Below, piece after piece: positions 10,906 to 23,600 of a DNA stretch of 64,000 nt (positions are counted from its first letter, which is position 1; each line of letters opens with the position of its first letter). A program made the position numbers and the translations under genes. The notes below the pieces were generated by a model. The model was not told the origin of the DNA. It worked only from the letters and a program-made list of their open reading frames with translations, and searched no databases. This stretch comes from Paramecium sonneborni. Taxonomy: Eukaryota > Ciliophora > Oligohymenophorea > Peniculida > Parameciidae. Location of the stretch: positions 117,825 through 181,824 of the forward strand of contig CAJJDN010000118.1 of the NCBI GenBank assembly GCA_905182985.1, given 5' to 3'.

Positions 10906-12674
10906 ATGTAAAATATAGAAATTAACTATGGTGAAGTAGTTTACCATATAATTTGTCAAAGAGAACATCTAGTTCGAGATATTTACTATCAACTGTACAT
11001 CTTTAAGAATGCCATAACATTATCAACTGTAATTCTATTGGTTTTGATCTAATTATAGGAAATTGAATCACCCACTCCAAAATACATGGTGCCTATCAAT
11101 TTAGAAAATAATATACATTGGGTTAAAAACAACTCAAGAGTATTAACATAATTCGGAATTGAATACAAAGGAACAGTTAAATATTTTACAGCCCCAGAAT
11201 AAGAGCTAAAAATTTTCAAGAGAATAGTCAAAAACAAAATAATGTATCGAGAAGTAAGTGACTTCTATCAACCATTGAAACTACTGGGAAAGGGAGGATC
11301 ATCTAAAGTATGTCAATACACTTAAAAGTTAGGTCTATTTAGTACATGACAAAGACAATTCAGCAGAATTTGCATCTAAATGTATTGAGAAAAGATATCT
11401 AAGAGAAGATGGTGGATATGTATGTATTATTCTAATGACTTCAAGATTGCCTTATTCAATGAGATTAGCATAATGGGTAACCTTGATCATGAGTAAATCG
11501 TAAAACTTGAAGAAGTTTATGAAGGAGACAACACTTTTTATCTCATTCTTGAATATTTGAAAGGACCAAGTCTACATGACTTATGTAATAGTCGAAGTAC
11601 CACATAGCCTTTGACTTGGGAGTAAATTAAACAAATAATGTGGGTATCATATAATGTTTAAATTATATAGTAAATACTCAAAGGTGTAGCTCATATGCAT
11701 AGTCTTAATATAATGCATCGAGATCTCAAACCAGAAAATATCATGTTTAAAGAACATGGATCAGTTTAAGGTTTAAGAATAGTAGATTTTGGTTTGGCCA
11801 CTAATATGAGTGTAGATAAATATCCATTTCCAAAATGTGGGACTCCTGGATATGTTGCTCCGGAAATTGCTAATCTCAAAGATCTTACTCTTAAATATGA
11901 TAAGATCTGCGATATGTTTAGTGTTGGTTGCATCTTCTATAAATTGTAAGTCATTTTTTTATTTATCGTAGAATTACATCAAAAGATTTATTCCCAGGAA
12001 CAGACTATCATGAAATTCTTAAGCTTAACAAAAAATGCAATGTTAATCTTGATTATCTACAAATATTCAAAGCACCCTCTTCAGCTGTCGAACTCATTTC
12101 TTCAATGCTTAATCCTAATCCCAGTTTTAGAATTTCTGCAGCAAAAGCCTTGGAACACTTATTTTTTGTTTAAAGTCCTTAAAATGATATTAGAATTAAC
12201 TTTTAATAGAAAAAGCGACTAGATCCTTCGAATAAGTTATGGTAGACTTAACTATTCAAAAATCTAAAATCAGATAAAATTCAATTACCAGAGATTCCTC
12301 TTAAACTTAGATAATAAGTTAGAGAAGATGAAGTAGTTGAAGATGAAAAGGTCTGCATAAATGTTCCTGTTATGAAAAGTCCAAGATTTTAATAATAAAT
12401 TAAATAGAAAAATATTAATCTCATTGATAATCAACCCTCAACTCCTAGAACAAAATAAATTAAGAAATATTCAACTTAAGAGTATGATTTATCATCAGAT
12501 GCTTCATCCCCTGATTCTGGTAGAATGAGACCAACAATTGTACTTAAAAATTCAACTCATAGTTCAGCTAAAGCACAAACTCCTAGAGCTCGACCTAACA
12601 AATAGATTATTTTTTAAAGGTAAATGTCAAATCAACCCATTGAAGAAGTCAATGAGGAAGAAACCAAAGCTTGA
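10906..12674 (+). CDS. serine/threonine protein kinase, CAMK-like, with N-terminal PH-like region
   Basis: A 544-residue kinase with five short introns (30, 25, 26, 27 and 26 nt), all GT..AG and together restoring one frame. Residues ~1-105 form a beta-rich, PH-like leader common in Paramecium kinases. The kinase domain (~112-376) shows the glycine loop LGKGGSSKV, lysine strand FASKCIEKRY, catalytic IMHRDLKPENIMF (~236), DFGLA (~259) and activation-loop end CGTPGYVAPEI. Subdomain IX reads CDMFSVGC, with Phe in place of the usual Trp. The ~165-residue tail is basic, Ser/Pro/Gln-rich and probably disordered. An active kinase is expected; its target is unknown. Confidence 0.88.
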
Positions 12675-13253
12675 ATTAATTCGAGCTATTTTGAATTACA
12701 TATTGAACCTAAATTGTTTATAAATTATTAATTAATTAAATGTTTACCCTTATTTAGTATTAGAACTAAATAAATCATTATGAAATAAATTATATTTTTA
12801 TATTATTATTTTTAGGTTGATGATGATTTTTTGAAAAAGTAAAAAGGCTTATTATTGGAATTAAAGAATATAATTGTTCAATGAAATTAATAATTAGTAT
12901 AAATAATGTACACTAATAATTTGACAATTTTAATAAACTTATTCTGTTATATTTGCTATTAATTTTTTATTTGACTAAAAGGTTAAAAGATTAAGATAAT
13001 ATTTATGAATAGCTTATCTATAAAAATTAAAAGATTAACAATCTAATTTTTAATTTAAAAAATAGAACAACAATAAAGAGTTCAGGAATTAGAAATAAGA
13101 ATCTATTTTGATAAAGTAATATGAAATATAGTTTACTATTTCTGATTAAAATATTTGATTTATAATATATTTTTATTAATTTTAAAAAATAGAAAATCAG
13201 AAAATAAAAGAAACTTAGAAAATGAATAAATATTAATATTTTGATTAGAATAT
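12675..13253. other. intergenic region, nothing firmly supported
   Basis: Convergent spacer between the kinase and the Rab gene. A short plus-strand frame near 12830-12890 (VDDDFLKKQKGLLLELKN) looks coding-like and might be a leftover exon, but it cannot be linked to a start. Confidence 0.4.
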
Positions 13254-14016
13254 TCAACAGCATCCTCCATCCTTCTGCTTCTTCTGGTTTGATGTATTAG
13301 CACTAAGTTTAGTTTATGATGTGTTTGTATTATATGATCTAATAAAAATTAAATAAAGAAATGATACCCTCCTTATTTAGCCTAAGATGATTGAGAACCA
13401 CTTGGTGTAGTGTTTTAAGTTTTTTGTGGTTGAGATGCATCTTTTTTCGCCATCAATTTTCTCGAGAGTTCAAGAAATGCATTATTTACATGATCTGCTG
13501 TCTTTGCACTACATTCCATAAATAACATATTATGTGATTTACAATACTCTTATGCTTTTGCACTATCAACTCTTATATAAAGATATTAAATAAACTTACT
13601 ATTTCTGTTCATCCAAATCATTTTTATTTCCTATCACCAACAATTACACATTCTTTTCTCCATATGATTCAACTTCATGTAACCAAAATTTATCTATATC
13701 ATCAAAAGATTATCCTTAGGTGACATCATATACCATAACGATCCCATCTGCTCCCTTATTATAATAACTAATTTATAACCTTGTAATATGCACTTGTAAT
13801 CGTTCTGAATCTCTCTTATCCTGCAGTATCCCAAATCTACAATTTCACATTCTTGTTATCTATAGGCAGAGTTCTGAATCTAAAATCTACTCCGATTGTT
13901 GTTAAATAAGACTCACTAAATTAATCATCAGCAAATCTCAATAATAAAGAACTCTTTCCAACACCAGAATTACCAATTATGACTAATTTGAACAAATAAT
14001 CATATTCTTTGATCAT
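13254..14016 (-). CDS. Rab1-like small GTPase
   Basis: A 226-residue Rab with three introns of 25 (13755-13779), 28 (13572-13599) and 29 nt (13339-13367). All G motifs are present: P-loop GNSGVGKS (15-22), effector loop [26 protein letters not shown] and ECSAKTADH. The C-terminus ends in GGCC for double geranylgeranylation, encoded in the last exon. The switch regions and DSAKAQEY resemble Rab1, which controls ER-to-Golgi traffic. That is the same pathway as the TRAPP subunit at the left end of the window, though no functional link is implied. The C-terminal linker is longer than in animal Rab1. It is the cleanest demonstration here of the intron size and the genetic code. Confidence 0.95.
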
Positions 14017-14273
14017 TTATGATATTTTTCTATATATTAAATATTTAAATATTTAATTCTCATTTAGATAACATTTATATTTCTCAATTATATGTAAATC
14101 GTATGTCTTCAATATCAAATTCATTTATTTATAAAATAATACATCAAATTCTTCTTTATTGTTATAATAATATTATATTTTATTTTCAGATTAAGAGTTT
14201 ATTATATTAAAACATTGAATAATAAAAATTCATTTTTTAATTAAATAAATATTGAAGTGATTTTTACTTAAAA

Positions 14274-16236
14274 ATGAAACAAATAGAAATAGACAAAGAA
14301 TCAGATCAACCTACTATTTAAGAAGAAACCTTACTAAAGACTGAATAATATTTATGTCCAGCCAATAGAAATCATAAATTGTAAAGTCTTGACAAATTAT
14401 TGTCTCATCTTCATACTTGTAAAGAAGTTAAATTACCAGATAAACCAAGATTTGTTTATTATTGTTAAGTATTTTCTCTATCTAATAAAGTATTATTAAG
14501 GGCATTGTTTTTTAACAACAGAAGACAGAGAAAAACATGAAAGAATTTGTTAATGGAAATTAGGGTTAAAAAAATAGACTGATCCTACAGCCAATAAATA
14601 TTCAATAATATAACCACTTGGAAAACCTATTAATCCTTAGTAATAGTAAAAGCCTGTCGCTTATAGTGAATAATAATAAAGAAATTATGAGTATGCTATC
14701 AAGAAAGGTTTAATAAAGAAAAAAGGAACTAATGAATATATTCCAGAAGATGGTTTCGAATTTAATAAAGATTTTAAAAAAGTTGATGAATTGATGAAGT
14801 TGTAAATATAAAAAAATATTTCCGGTTTATATTTTAATTTTATAATAGATTAAAATTAGAATAACATACAGTTTACATTTTAAAATTGTTTTTTTATGGT
14901 CTAACCTTAAAATAAATAATTGATAGAATTTTTAGTAAAGAGAATGCCTTATAACTTATATTTTAGAAAATTTAAAGTATCAATACAAATAAGCAATTTT
15001 AGTTTTACAAAGAAGATGAGAAGAACTAAATTGTATAAAAATTATTGATGAAGGAGTAAAAGAGAGAGAAAAGAAAAAAAAAAAATAAGCCTGAGATTAA
15101 ATATACTTTTTTAAATTAGATACCTAATGATATTCCTGTAAATTTATTGAATTTTAATTCATACGAAGATTATTTAGATAAATAATACGAAGTAAGTTTA
15201 AATTAAAATTTAGGAATTCGTAAGTTGTAAGAAAATGGAAGAAGAAAATATTCTAACATCTACTTTTTTATTGACAACTGAAAAAAAAGCAATTTTCATT
15301 TTGTAGATTGGAAAAGATTTTGATGAAATATTCGGTAAAAATATTAATCTTTTGGATTTTAAAGCCATATTTTCAGATTACATAGCATTTTCTTTTAGAA
15401 AAGATGAAAATATTAAAAAACAAATAGAACCATATCTTGAGCAAAAAAAAACAGAACCTAATGATACGAATAAAAATTAAAAATAAAATTAAAACATTTT
15501 TGAAGAAGAAATAGATATTTAATAATAAAGATTGATTGGAGAACTAAAAGCTAAATTAGAGATTTAAAAATAAAAAAACTAAGAAGATAAAAGTTAATTA
15601 GAGAGAAATTAAAGAGAATTATAAGATTTAATTGAAAAGAAAAAAGGTTTAATATTGAAAGAATCAGATATCGAATAGTAGATTAAGAGGGTAAATGCTT
15701 AAATAAATTCATATCATTCAAAAATAAAGTCATATAAATAAGAATTAGAAATTAAAAATCAAGAAAAAATAAAAATTTTATATGATTAAAAGGAAAAAGA
15801 ATTGAATGAATTTATTGATGCATTGAATCAGTAGGTTAGTTAGTATGAAAATAGTCAATAAGAAATAAAAGACGAAATTTAAAGTTTGAGGGAGGAAAAA
15901 TAAAAATTAAAGAGCACAATCAGTAGATTACAACCTTTTAAATTGTAATTAGAAAGATAGTTAGAAGAATTATAAAAATAAGAAAGTAGCGTTCCTTAGT
16001 AGATGACATAATCAGAATATTATACTGGGAATGAATTTGTATTTGATATTTCTGAGAAAATAAAATGTAAGGCATGTAAAATAAGAAAAATAAATGTTGT
16101 TTACATTCCTTGTGGAGATGCGGCATTATGTAAGATTTGCCATGAGAAATTTGAGTAATTATTGCCTCATGTTTGTCCAATTTGTGAAAAATTCGTTAAA
16201 AGAGTTTATCACTTTATGTGGGAAAATGAAGGATGA
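14274..16236 (+). CDS. two tandem CHHC zinc fingers (GTSF1-like) joined to coiled coil and RING
   Basis: Read as one gene, this gives ~615-622 residues with introns at 14469-14490 (22), 14899-14926 (28), 15002-15023 (22) and 15192-15213 (22). Residues 28-49 and 64-85 are two fingers of the exact form C-x5-H-x10-H-x3-C. Tandem CHHC fingers are the hallmark of GTSF1-type PIWI cofactors; single ones occur in U11-48K. A long Gln/Glu/Lys coiled coil follows (~320-540) and a C3HC4-like RING (~567-612: CKACKIRK, IPCGDAALCKIC, CPICEKF) with Asp where the family usually has His. The alternative is two genes, the second starting at ATG 14896. That ATG is in phase with the first part and no TGA separates them, which favours one gene. 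Confidence 0.68.
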
Positions 16237-16848
16237 TTTAAAAATTATATATGTTTTGTATAATCAAAAATTGGCTTAAATTAATGGTTTAATTCCTTTT
16301 TTTATTTTTAGAGTTACTTAATTTCGGTTTAAATTTATAAAAATTTTGATTATAAAATTATAAACTTTAATTTATTAATATAACTAGGTTTATATGACCA
16401 ATTATATTAATTCACTTCAAAAAATCTATGAGTTCATAAATATGCTAATTAAGAAAAAATAAAGGAAAAAGCCACTTCAACTGAACAAATATTTTTGTGG
16501 ATAATTTTCTACATGTGTTTAAACAACATATAAAACCCAAATTTTAGGATTAGTTATTGTAGAGAAGATTATTTGCATCATGATTCAGCAATTTATTAAT
16601 CCTATTAATTTTACTCTTCACTAATCTAGGATACTATTAGTTTAACTATTATAAAAATAGGATTTGTTTTATTTTAAATTGATTTTACAATCATTTTTTA
16701 AACATAACTCATATATTGAATGAAGAATAGAATGAAAGGCATATTTCAAATTTAAATAGACATTTATTTTATAAATATTTTAAGTAAATCTAATTTAATC
16801 TCTCTCTTGTATTAATATTATTTTTTTCATTTTGTTATTAGAAAATCT
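16237..16848. other. intergenic spacer, nothing recognised
   Basis: About 610 bp of AT-rich DNA between two plus-strand ubiquitin-ligase-like genes. Open stretches exist but none carries conserved or repetitive protein sequence. Confidence 0.4.
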
Positions 16849-17676
16849 ATGAATTAATATCAATGTTAAATTTGCTTTGAAGAAACTGATTTTAGCCTTA
16901 AATGTTAGCATTTTTACTGTTTGAAATGTCTTGTTAGCATGATATAAGAGAAACTAAAAACATTATAATTGACAATTGATGATTATAGATGTCCAAAATG
17001 TAAAAGCAAATTTTCTGTTGAAGTTTTTAAAAACACAGAGATATATAATGATTTAATAGAATATTCTTTGAAACATAATTGCATTGAGAATCTTAATGAA
17101 GATGAAATGATTGTTGATTGTGGACACTATGATTGCAATAATAAGTTCATTATAAACAAGAATGCAAGTAAACAATTTTTTATGTAGAATATGCAAAATG
17201 TCCTGATTGTAAATAAGTCTATTGTCTGAACTGTCGAAAACCTTATGAATCAAAATGTTGCCAATAAATTATTACAGGAAAATGTCCTCGATGCAAAATA
17301 TAAGTGTATAAAGAAGAAGGCTGCAATTTCTTAAGATGCCAATCATAATATTGTAAAGGTTAGATCTACTTTTGTGGAATCTGCTTTATATTATTGAAAA
17401 AAGAAGATCACTATACGCATTTTATTGATAATAATCCTTACAATGCTTGCAGAATTGGCAAATTAAAAGCTAACAAATAGAAATGTCCAGGATGCTTAAC
17501 TTTAAATCCTTTACAATGCTAAATTATAGAAAATTTAAAGTATTCATATTTAAATAGTTGAAAGCTAATGTTTTTGCAAAAGTAGTGTATGTCGAGAGAG
17601 TTTGTACTGTTTGAATTGTTAAAAGAAAATTTAAAAAGATGAGAAACATGAATGCAAACAATGCTTGATTATGTGA
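16849..17676 (+). CDS. RBR (RING-IBR-RING) E3 ubiquitin ligase
   Basis: A 260-residue protein after removal of a 20-nt (17168-17187) and a 25-nt intron (17540-17564). RING1 opens at residue 5 (CQICFEETDF, CQHFYCLKCL, CPKCKSKF). The IBR follows (DCGHYDCNNKF, CPDCKQVYCLNC), with RING2 text (CPRCKIQVYKEEGCNFLRC) carrying the expected catalytic-Cys region and then YFCGICF. A further Cys pair cluster (CFCKSSVCRESLYCLNC, HECKQCLIM) closes the protein. RBR ligases pass ubiquitin through a RING2 cysteine. The protein is short for the class and lacks extra targeting domains. Placement next to another RING protein is probably coincidental. Confidence 0.85.
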
Positions 17677-17909
17677 GTGAGTTACTTTTTATTTATTAAC
17701 AAGAATTTTAATGAGTTTTTCATATCAATTAAGTTAATAAAATCAATCTATTATTGTTTTTGAATAACTCTTAAATTGTTTCAAAATATCATTTCATTTT
17801 TTATTTTACAATTTCAAATACTTTTTACAATCTCCTGATCTTGTCACATCATTATATTTATATTTTGTAGATTTTAATTTAATTTTAGAAACTATTTTTG
17901 ACTAGAAAA

Positions 17910-18414
17910 ATGAGTAATCAATTTAAAAAATGGAGATTAAGACATACCTTCTAAAAATAATTGGATGCAAAAATCCCAAGAATTTGAAATAGAGAGGAAT
18001 TTAATTTTAAATTAATAAGGAACAAAAAAAAAGGATTAGAATATACGTTGTGAAAAGGAAATTATCAAACATAAATTTAGTAAAGAACATAATTTTTATG
18101 AGTAAATTAAAACAATAAGCATTGTTCAGTCAAAAAAACTCCTATTTTGAGTATTTTTTGTCAAATTCAGTCGAAGTATGTTTAGAGTAACATTATGGTT
18201 AAAATTTGCAATTCTAGTCCAAATTTAGTAGCGGTATACAAATACACTACTAAATTGAGTTGAAGATGATACCAATCGTTTGAGTTTAGAATATGAGTAA
18301 GAATAAGAATTTTCAAGAAGTAATGAAATACTTTTTTTTTCTAATTCGCATTAAAATCAAAATGAAATTGAAGTACGGTTAATTGTGAATCATAAGTTTT
18401 AAATGCTTGAATGA
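17910..18414 (+). CDS. small hypothetical protein, charged
   Basis: Roughly 140 residues. A 22-nt intron follows ATG-A (17914-17935) and a 26-nt intron lies at 18234-18259. A third join near 18080-18110 is needed but its borders are ambiguous (a 31-nt GT..AG fits the phase). Coding text includes NNWMQKSQEFEIERN, NSVEVCLEQHYGQNLQF and, in the last exon, EYEQEQEFSRSNEILFFSNS. There is no known domain. Its 3' part (from 18163) lies inside the duplicated block and reappears at 19421-19672 without a start, which should be an assembly copy. Confidence 0.5.
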
Positions 18415-19419
18415 AGAAAACCTATTTTTTGATATAAATAGATGCAAAAATTAAATAAATGTGTTTATTTATTTTAAATTTATTTCTATTAAATTATATA
18501 TGCACTTAAGACTCAAGCAATACAATTAATGAAAGAAGATAATGATGAGTAATTATGAATTTATTATGAAATAATAATAATAATTTATGATTTATTATAT
18601 CATTCTTCATTCTCTTAAATTAAATTGACAGATCCTTCAACTTGTAAGAATGTTGCTCCACCTTTGATAATTCTACCTGAGTTAAATCCTTGGTTAGCAA
18701 GTAGAGCAGACAGTATTCTATCTGGAGGAGGAGCAGGATCAACAGGCCATTCTCTAGGTTCTGGAGTTGTGGTGAATGCACCATCGCCTATTCCCAAATA
18801 CCAATCAAAGGCTTCACCCTAAGGATATAAGAAATATGAATACATCAAATTATTTGCCATAACCATCTTCAGAGAAGAATACACTCAAATAGTTGGGTAC
18901 AAAATGATAGACATCTTCAAAAAGGTAGGAATTAGATGTTTAATCGATTTAACGAATATATGCATAAGCTTATTTAAGATGGAAGGAATATCCAAAGTAG
19001 AAATAAGTCCATTTGCCCCAATATTTACCAATATCAAATTTCTTGTCAACTAAAATATAAATAATAAAATATACTTGATCCTTAATCATCATCTATAGTT
19101 TCAATATCTCCATAATCATAAGTACTGAAATACCAGACACCTTTATCAATAAAGATGGAAAGAGTTCTATCTCCTGCATTATCATTATCAGCTTAAATAT
19201 CTGGTGTATTTTGAGTGACTCTTACAAGTGAGGTCCATTCAGTAACATTCTTTAATTTATTACCTTTGGCAAATCCATAAACACTGTATTCAAAAACACC
19301 ACTGTACTTTTCTTCATAAGATTTGAAAACTCTTTGAGTCATCTTTGCTTTTTCAACTTACACAGGTTCATTATCTTATTTATCTTTATATGGTGGATAA
19401 GGTCTGAATTTAGGAACAA
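18163..19419. repeat. direct duplicate, copy 1 (1,257 bp), ends at a single N
   Basis: Identical by eye to 19421-20677 (offset 1,258). The two copies are separated by one N at 19420. The block contains the 3' part of the small plus-strand gene and the last ~820 bp of the LamG-like gene in opposite orientation, cut off mid-codon at the N. This is the signature of two contigs whose overlapping ends were placed in series rather than merged. Confidence 0.9.
18600..19419 (-). pseudogene. duplicate 3' fragment of the LamG-repeat gene (assembly copy)
   Basis: Carries the same stop (18600-18602) and the same last exons as the gene at 19858-25375, but is truncated at the N. It has no start and no upstream exons. 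Most likely it is not a second gene but the other end of the unmerged contig overlap. Confidence 0.85.
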
Positions 19420-19420
19420 N

Positions 19421-20677
19421 AAATTCAGTCGAAGTATGTTTAGAGTAACATTATGGTTAAAATTTGCAATTCTAGTCCAAATTTAGTAGCGGTATACAAA
19501 TACACTACTAAATTGAGTTGAAGATGATACCAATCGTTTGAGTTTAGAATATGAGTAAGAATAAGAATTTTCAAGAAGTAATGAAATACTTTTTTTTTCT
19601 AATTCGCATTAAAATCAAAATGAAATTGAAGTACGGTTAATTGTGAATCATAAGTTTTAAATGCTTGAATGAAGAAAACCTATTTTTTGATATAAATAGA
19701 TGCAAAAATTAAATAAATGTGTTTATTTATTTTAAATTTATTTCTATTAAATTATATATGCACTTAAGACTCAAGCAATACAATTAATGAAAGAAGATAA
19801 TGATGAGTAATTATGAATTTATTATGAAATAATAATAATAATTTATGATTTATTATATCATTCTTCATTCTCTTAAATTAAATTGACAGATCCTTCAACT
19901 TGTAAGAATGTTGCTCCACCTTTGATAATTCTACCTGAGTTAAATCCTTGGTTAGCAAGTAGAGCAGACAGTATTCTATCTGGAGGAGGAGCAGGATCAA
20001 CAGGCCATTCTCTAGGTTCTGGAGTTGTGGTGAATGCACCATCGCCTATTCCCAAATACCAATCAAAGGCTTCACCCTAAGGATATAAGAAATATGAATA
20101 CATCAAATTATTTGCCATAACCATCTTCAGAGAAGAATACACTCAAATAGTTGGGTACAAAATGATAGACATCTTCAAAAAGGTAGGAATTAGATGTTTA
20201 ATCGATTTAACGAATATATGCATAAGCTTATTTAAGATGGAAGGAATATCCAAAGTAGAAATAAGTCCATTTGCCCCAATATTTACCAATATCAAATTTC
20301 TTGTCAACTAAAATATAAATAATAAAATATACTTGATCCTTAATCATCATCTATAGTTTCAATATCTCCATAATCATAAGTACTGAAATACCAGACACCT
20401 TTATCAATAAAGATGGAAAGAGTTCTATCTCCTGCATTATCATTATCAGCTTAAATATCTGGTGTATTTTGAGTGACTCTTACAAGTGAGGTCCATTCAG
20501 TAACATTCTTTAATTTATTACCTTTGGCAAATCCATAAACACTGTATTCAAAAACACCACTGTACTTTTCTTCATAAGATTTGAAAACTCTTTGAGTCAT
20601 CTTTGCTTTTTCAACTTACACAGGTTCATTATCTTATTTATCTTTATATGGTGGATAAGGTCTGAATTTAGGAACAA
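19421..20677. repeat. direct duplicate, copy 2 (1,257 bp)
   Basis: Second copy of the block at 18163-19419. This copy is continuous with the upstream exons of the LamG-like gene, so its minus-strand content is the functional one. The plus-strand content (19421-19672) is only the tail of the small gene at 17910. Confidence 0.9.
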
Positions 20678-23600
20678 CAACATTCAACAAATCTTCACTT
20701 GAATCAATGTAACTGCTTTTACCCAAAAATGCTCTTGGATCAAATAATTTACCTTAGAATGCTGAATGTCCAAACTCTTTCTTTCCTATAACAAGTCGAG
20801 CATAATCTCTTAATAACCAATGTTTAGCACTATCAATTTCAACTCTCTTAACAACATTTTGATGAGTAAGATAAACATATCCAATACCCTTTGGTCCTGT
20901 TGGCATTCTCTTATAGCAGAAATAAACGAAATTCCAATATCCTTCCAATTCTTTATCAAATTTAGTTCCTGTTGTGATTTCATTCTTATCAAGAACAGCA
21001 TCATAAGTACTAAACTTATATTCTCCTCTTCCTACAAAGGCTGATACAGTTCTGTCTCCATTCTTTTCAGCATCTTCATATTAAGCATTTGTAGTGAATC
21101 TAAATATTGAATGAGATTCAGCTTTCTCTAATAATATGAATGGATAATTCATCAACCATCTTGTCCATAAACCTATACCATATTCATATATTGCTTCAAT
21201 ATCAGATCCTGGGAAATTGCTCTCTGTAAATTCAACATCTAATGCTGGTTAATCATCTTTTGCAACAATCAAAGCATCATCATCATTTTATACAAAGAAT
21301 TCAAAATAATTATTTAATTTATATGGAATCCATGCTGGAAGATCAACTTCTACTTCTACCTTGTCAACATAATGCCAACATTATGTACTACCATAACAAG
21401 CATGAACATGTCTCGATTTACCAACAAAGTTCTTATTTATTCCATCCTTTCCGAAATATACAGCCAAATATTTTGGTGAAAAATGCAATACCTTCTTTAA
21501 TAAACCTCCTTTACTAATATCTGGGAAACCTAAGAACCAACCTGCATATTCATCTTATCTTGAATATCCTACCCAAATATACATCCAAATTCCTCTGTAT
21601 TCTCCTAATGCTATATTTGTATTTCTATTCACTGTGAAATCGGTATCAATAAAACCTATATCATATGTTCCGAATTCCATATCTCCACCTTTTTGAATTA
21701 CTGATAAGGTTCTATCTCCTAACAAATCAGCGTCTTTCAAAAATGCTGCTTCATTATTGGTTAATCTAATAACTGTTTGAGCTTCAGTATCATCCAAACT
21801 ACCATAATATTTGAACCATCCATAAACTGAATATTATTGTGTCTCGATAGCTCCATCTTCATAAACAAAGGTCTCATAACTTTCAGTATCTTTATTATCA
21901 GCACCTTAAATTTCATAATCTTTAGTTCCTAATTCTTCATCAACTGGAACCTTGTATTATTCAATCCATGTTTCATATTCATCTATTTCATTTATAAATG
22001 ATCCTCTTCCCAATCTGACAACTGCATGAGCAATTCTTCCATTAAATCCATAAACACTTGATGATTTCCATTATCCAACATAAAAACGTACATAATTGTT
22101 AGCAGGATCAGCATCAAATGGATCAAATACTGTTCTTTATACTTACTTCAATTTATTGAAATTAACATATCCAACTGCTATTTATTTCAATTTCGAATAA
22201 CTGAAATAAATGTAATTCCAATAACCATCCAAATTCTTTCCATAATTTACAGGCCTTGATGAACTAGCCCAGAATTCATAGTTTCCTTTTCCAATATATA
22301 CAGCAAATTCAGCCTCATCTTAATCTGTGAATCCTAATCTTCCCACTAAGATACGTTCAGGTTTTTCATAAATTCTAGAAGGATTTGTGATGAAGAATTT
22401 AGTCCACATACCGAAACCATATTCATAAACACCATCTGTTACCCAATCTGGTTCATCATGAAGTAATGTATCATATTCAGATTCTGTTTTGTGATCCATC
22501 CATTTAGCTTCATATGTCTTTAATTAAACTCCTGGCCATAATTTAATCTTACCAATCTTATAATCATCAAAATCAGTAGCTTATCCCCATGCTCCTTTTC
22601 CAAATCTGATTGTTGTATATGCTGTTTTACCATGGAAGAAATACTTTAATCCTTATCCCAAATATAATGCCCAATATTTAGCGACAACATGCCATCCTTT
22701 AAATTATTTTTCAGCTTTGCTTTCGGGCCATTCAATATAATATTAGAAATCTCCATTATTGTATCCAAAGTATGCATATGTCCATAATTATTGTGATTCT
22801 TAATCAATAGTTACTGTTTCAACAATATCACTGAACTTGTCTTTCTCTTCAACTGTATAAGTAGAAAATTCGTATTCATTTTATTCAGTTTACCATAAAG
22901 AAAGTGTCTTTTCTCCATGAGCAACAACTCCTGAATCTGGTTCATTTGATGTAAATCTAAATATAACTTGATGAGCTCTTTCAGTTCTTCTGACATATCT
23001 AAACCAAGTTGATACTGAATATTCTCTATATCCATTCAAATCCCAATGGAATTTAGGTTCTGTGACTAATCCATCATATTCAACCTTATCATAGTGTTAT
23101 TCTTCTTTATATTCCAAATCTGGATCTGTTGGTACAGTGTATTTAGTTTCAATGAGTGTCTTCATTTCTTCCTCTGTCTCTACAAATGAATTCTTGTTCA
23201 AGACAACTCTAACATTAGTGATGACTCCATTGAATCCTTTGTATCCACTCCAAATTCCTGATTAAAATCTAATAGTTTTAACAATAGCTGGTTAAGTAAC
23301 AGTGAATGTAACAGTTTTAATCACTTAAGTTCTACCCCAATAGATATAACCATTAGCTTTACCTTCTTTATATCCGAAATAAACATATATCCATTCAGCA
23401 TCTAAATACTTTCCATAATCTAATTATAATTCAGTAACAACATCTCCTTCAAATACTTAGAAATTATAGAATCCTTCTCCAATAGTTGTAAGTAATCTAT
23501 TTGTATCATCTCCACTGATTCCTCCTACTGCTAAGACTTCTTTCTTTTCAGAAATCTTAACTTTTCCATTATATCTAAAGTATGTCCACAAACCATAACT

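Noticed and set aside
18625..20080. Two identical 65-codon plus-strand frames (MTDPSTCKNVAPP..)
   Set aside because: Both are antisense of the last exon of the LamG protein, present twice only because of the duplicated contig overlap.
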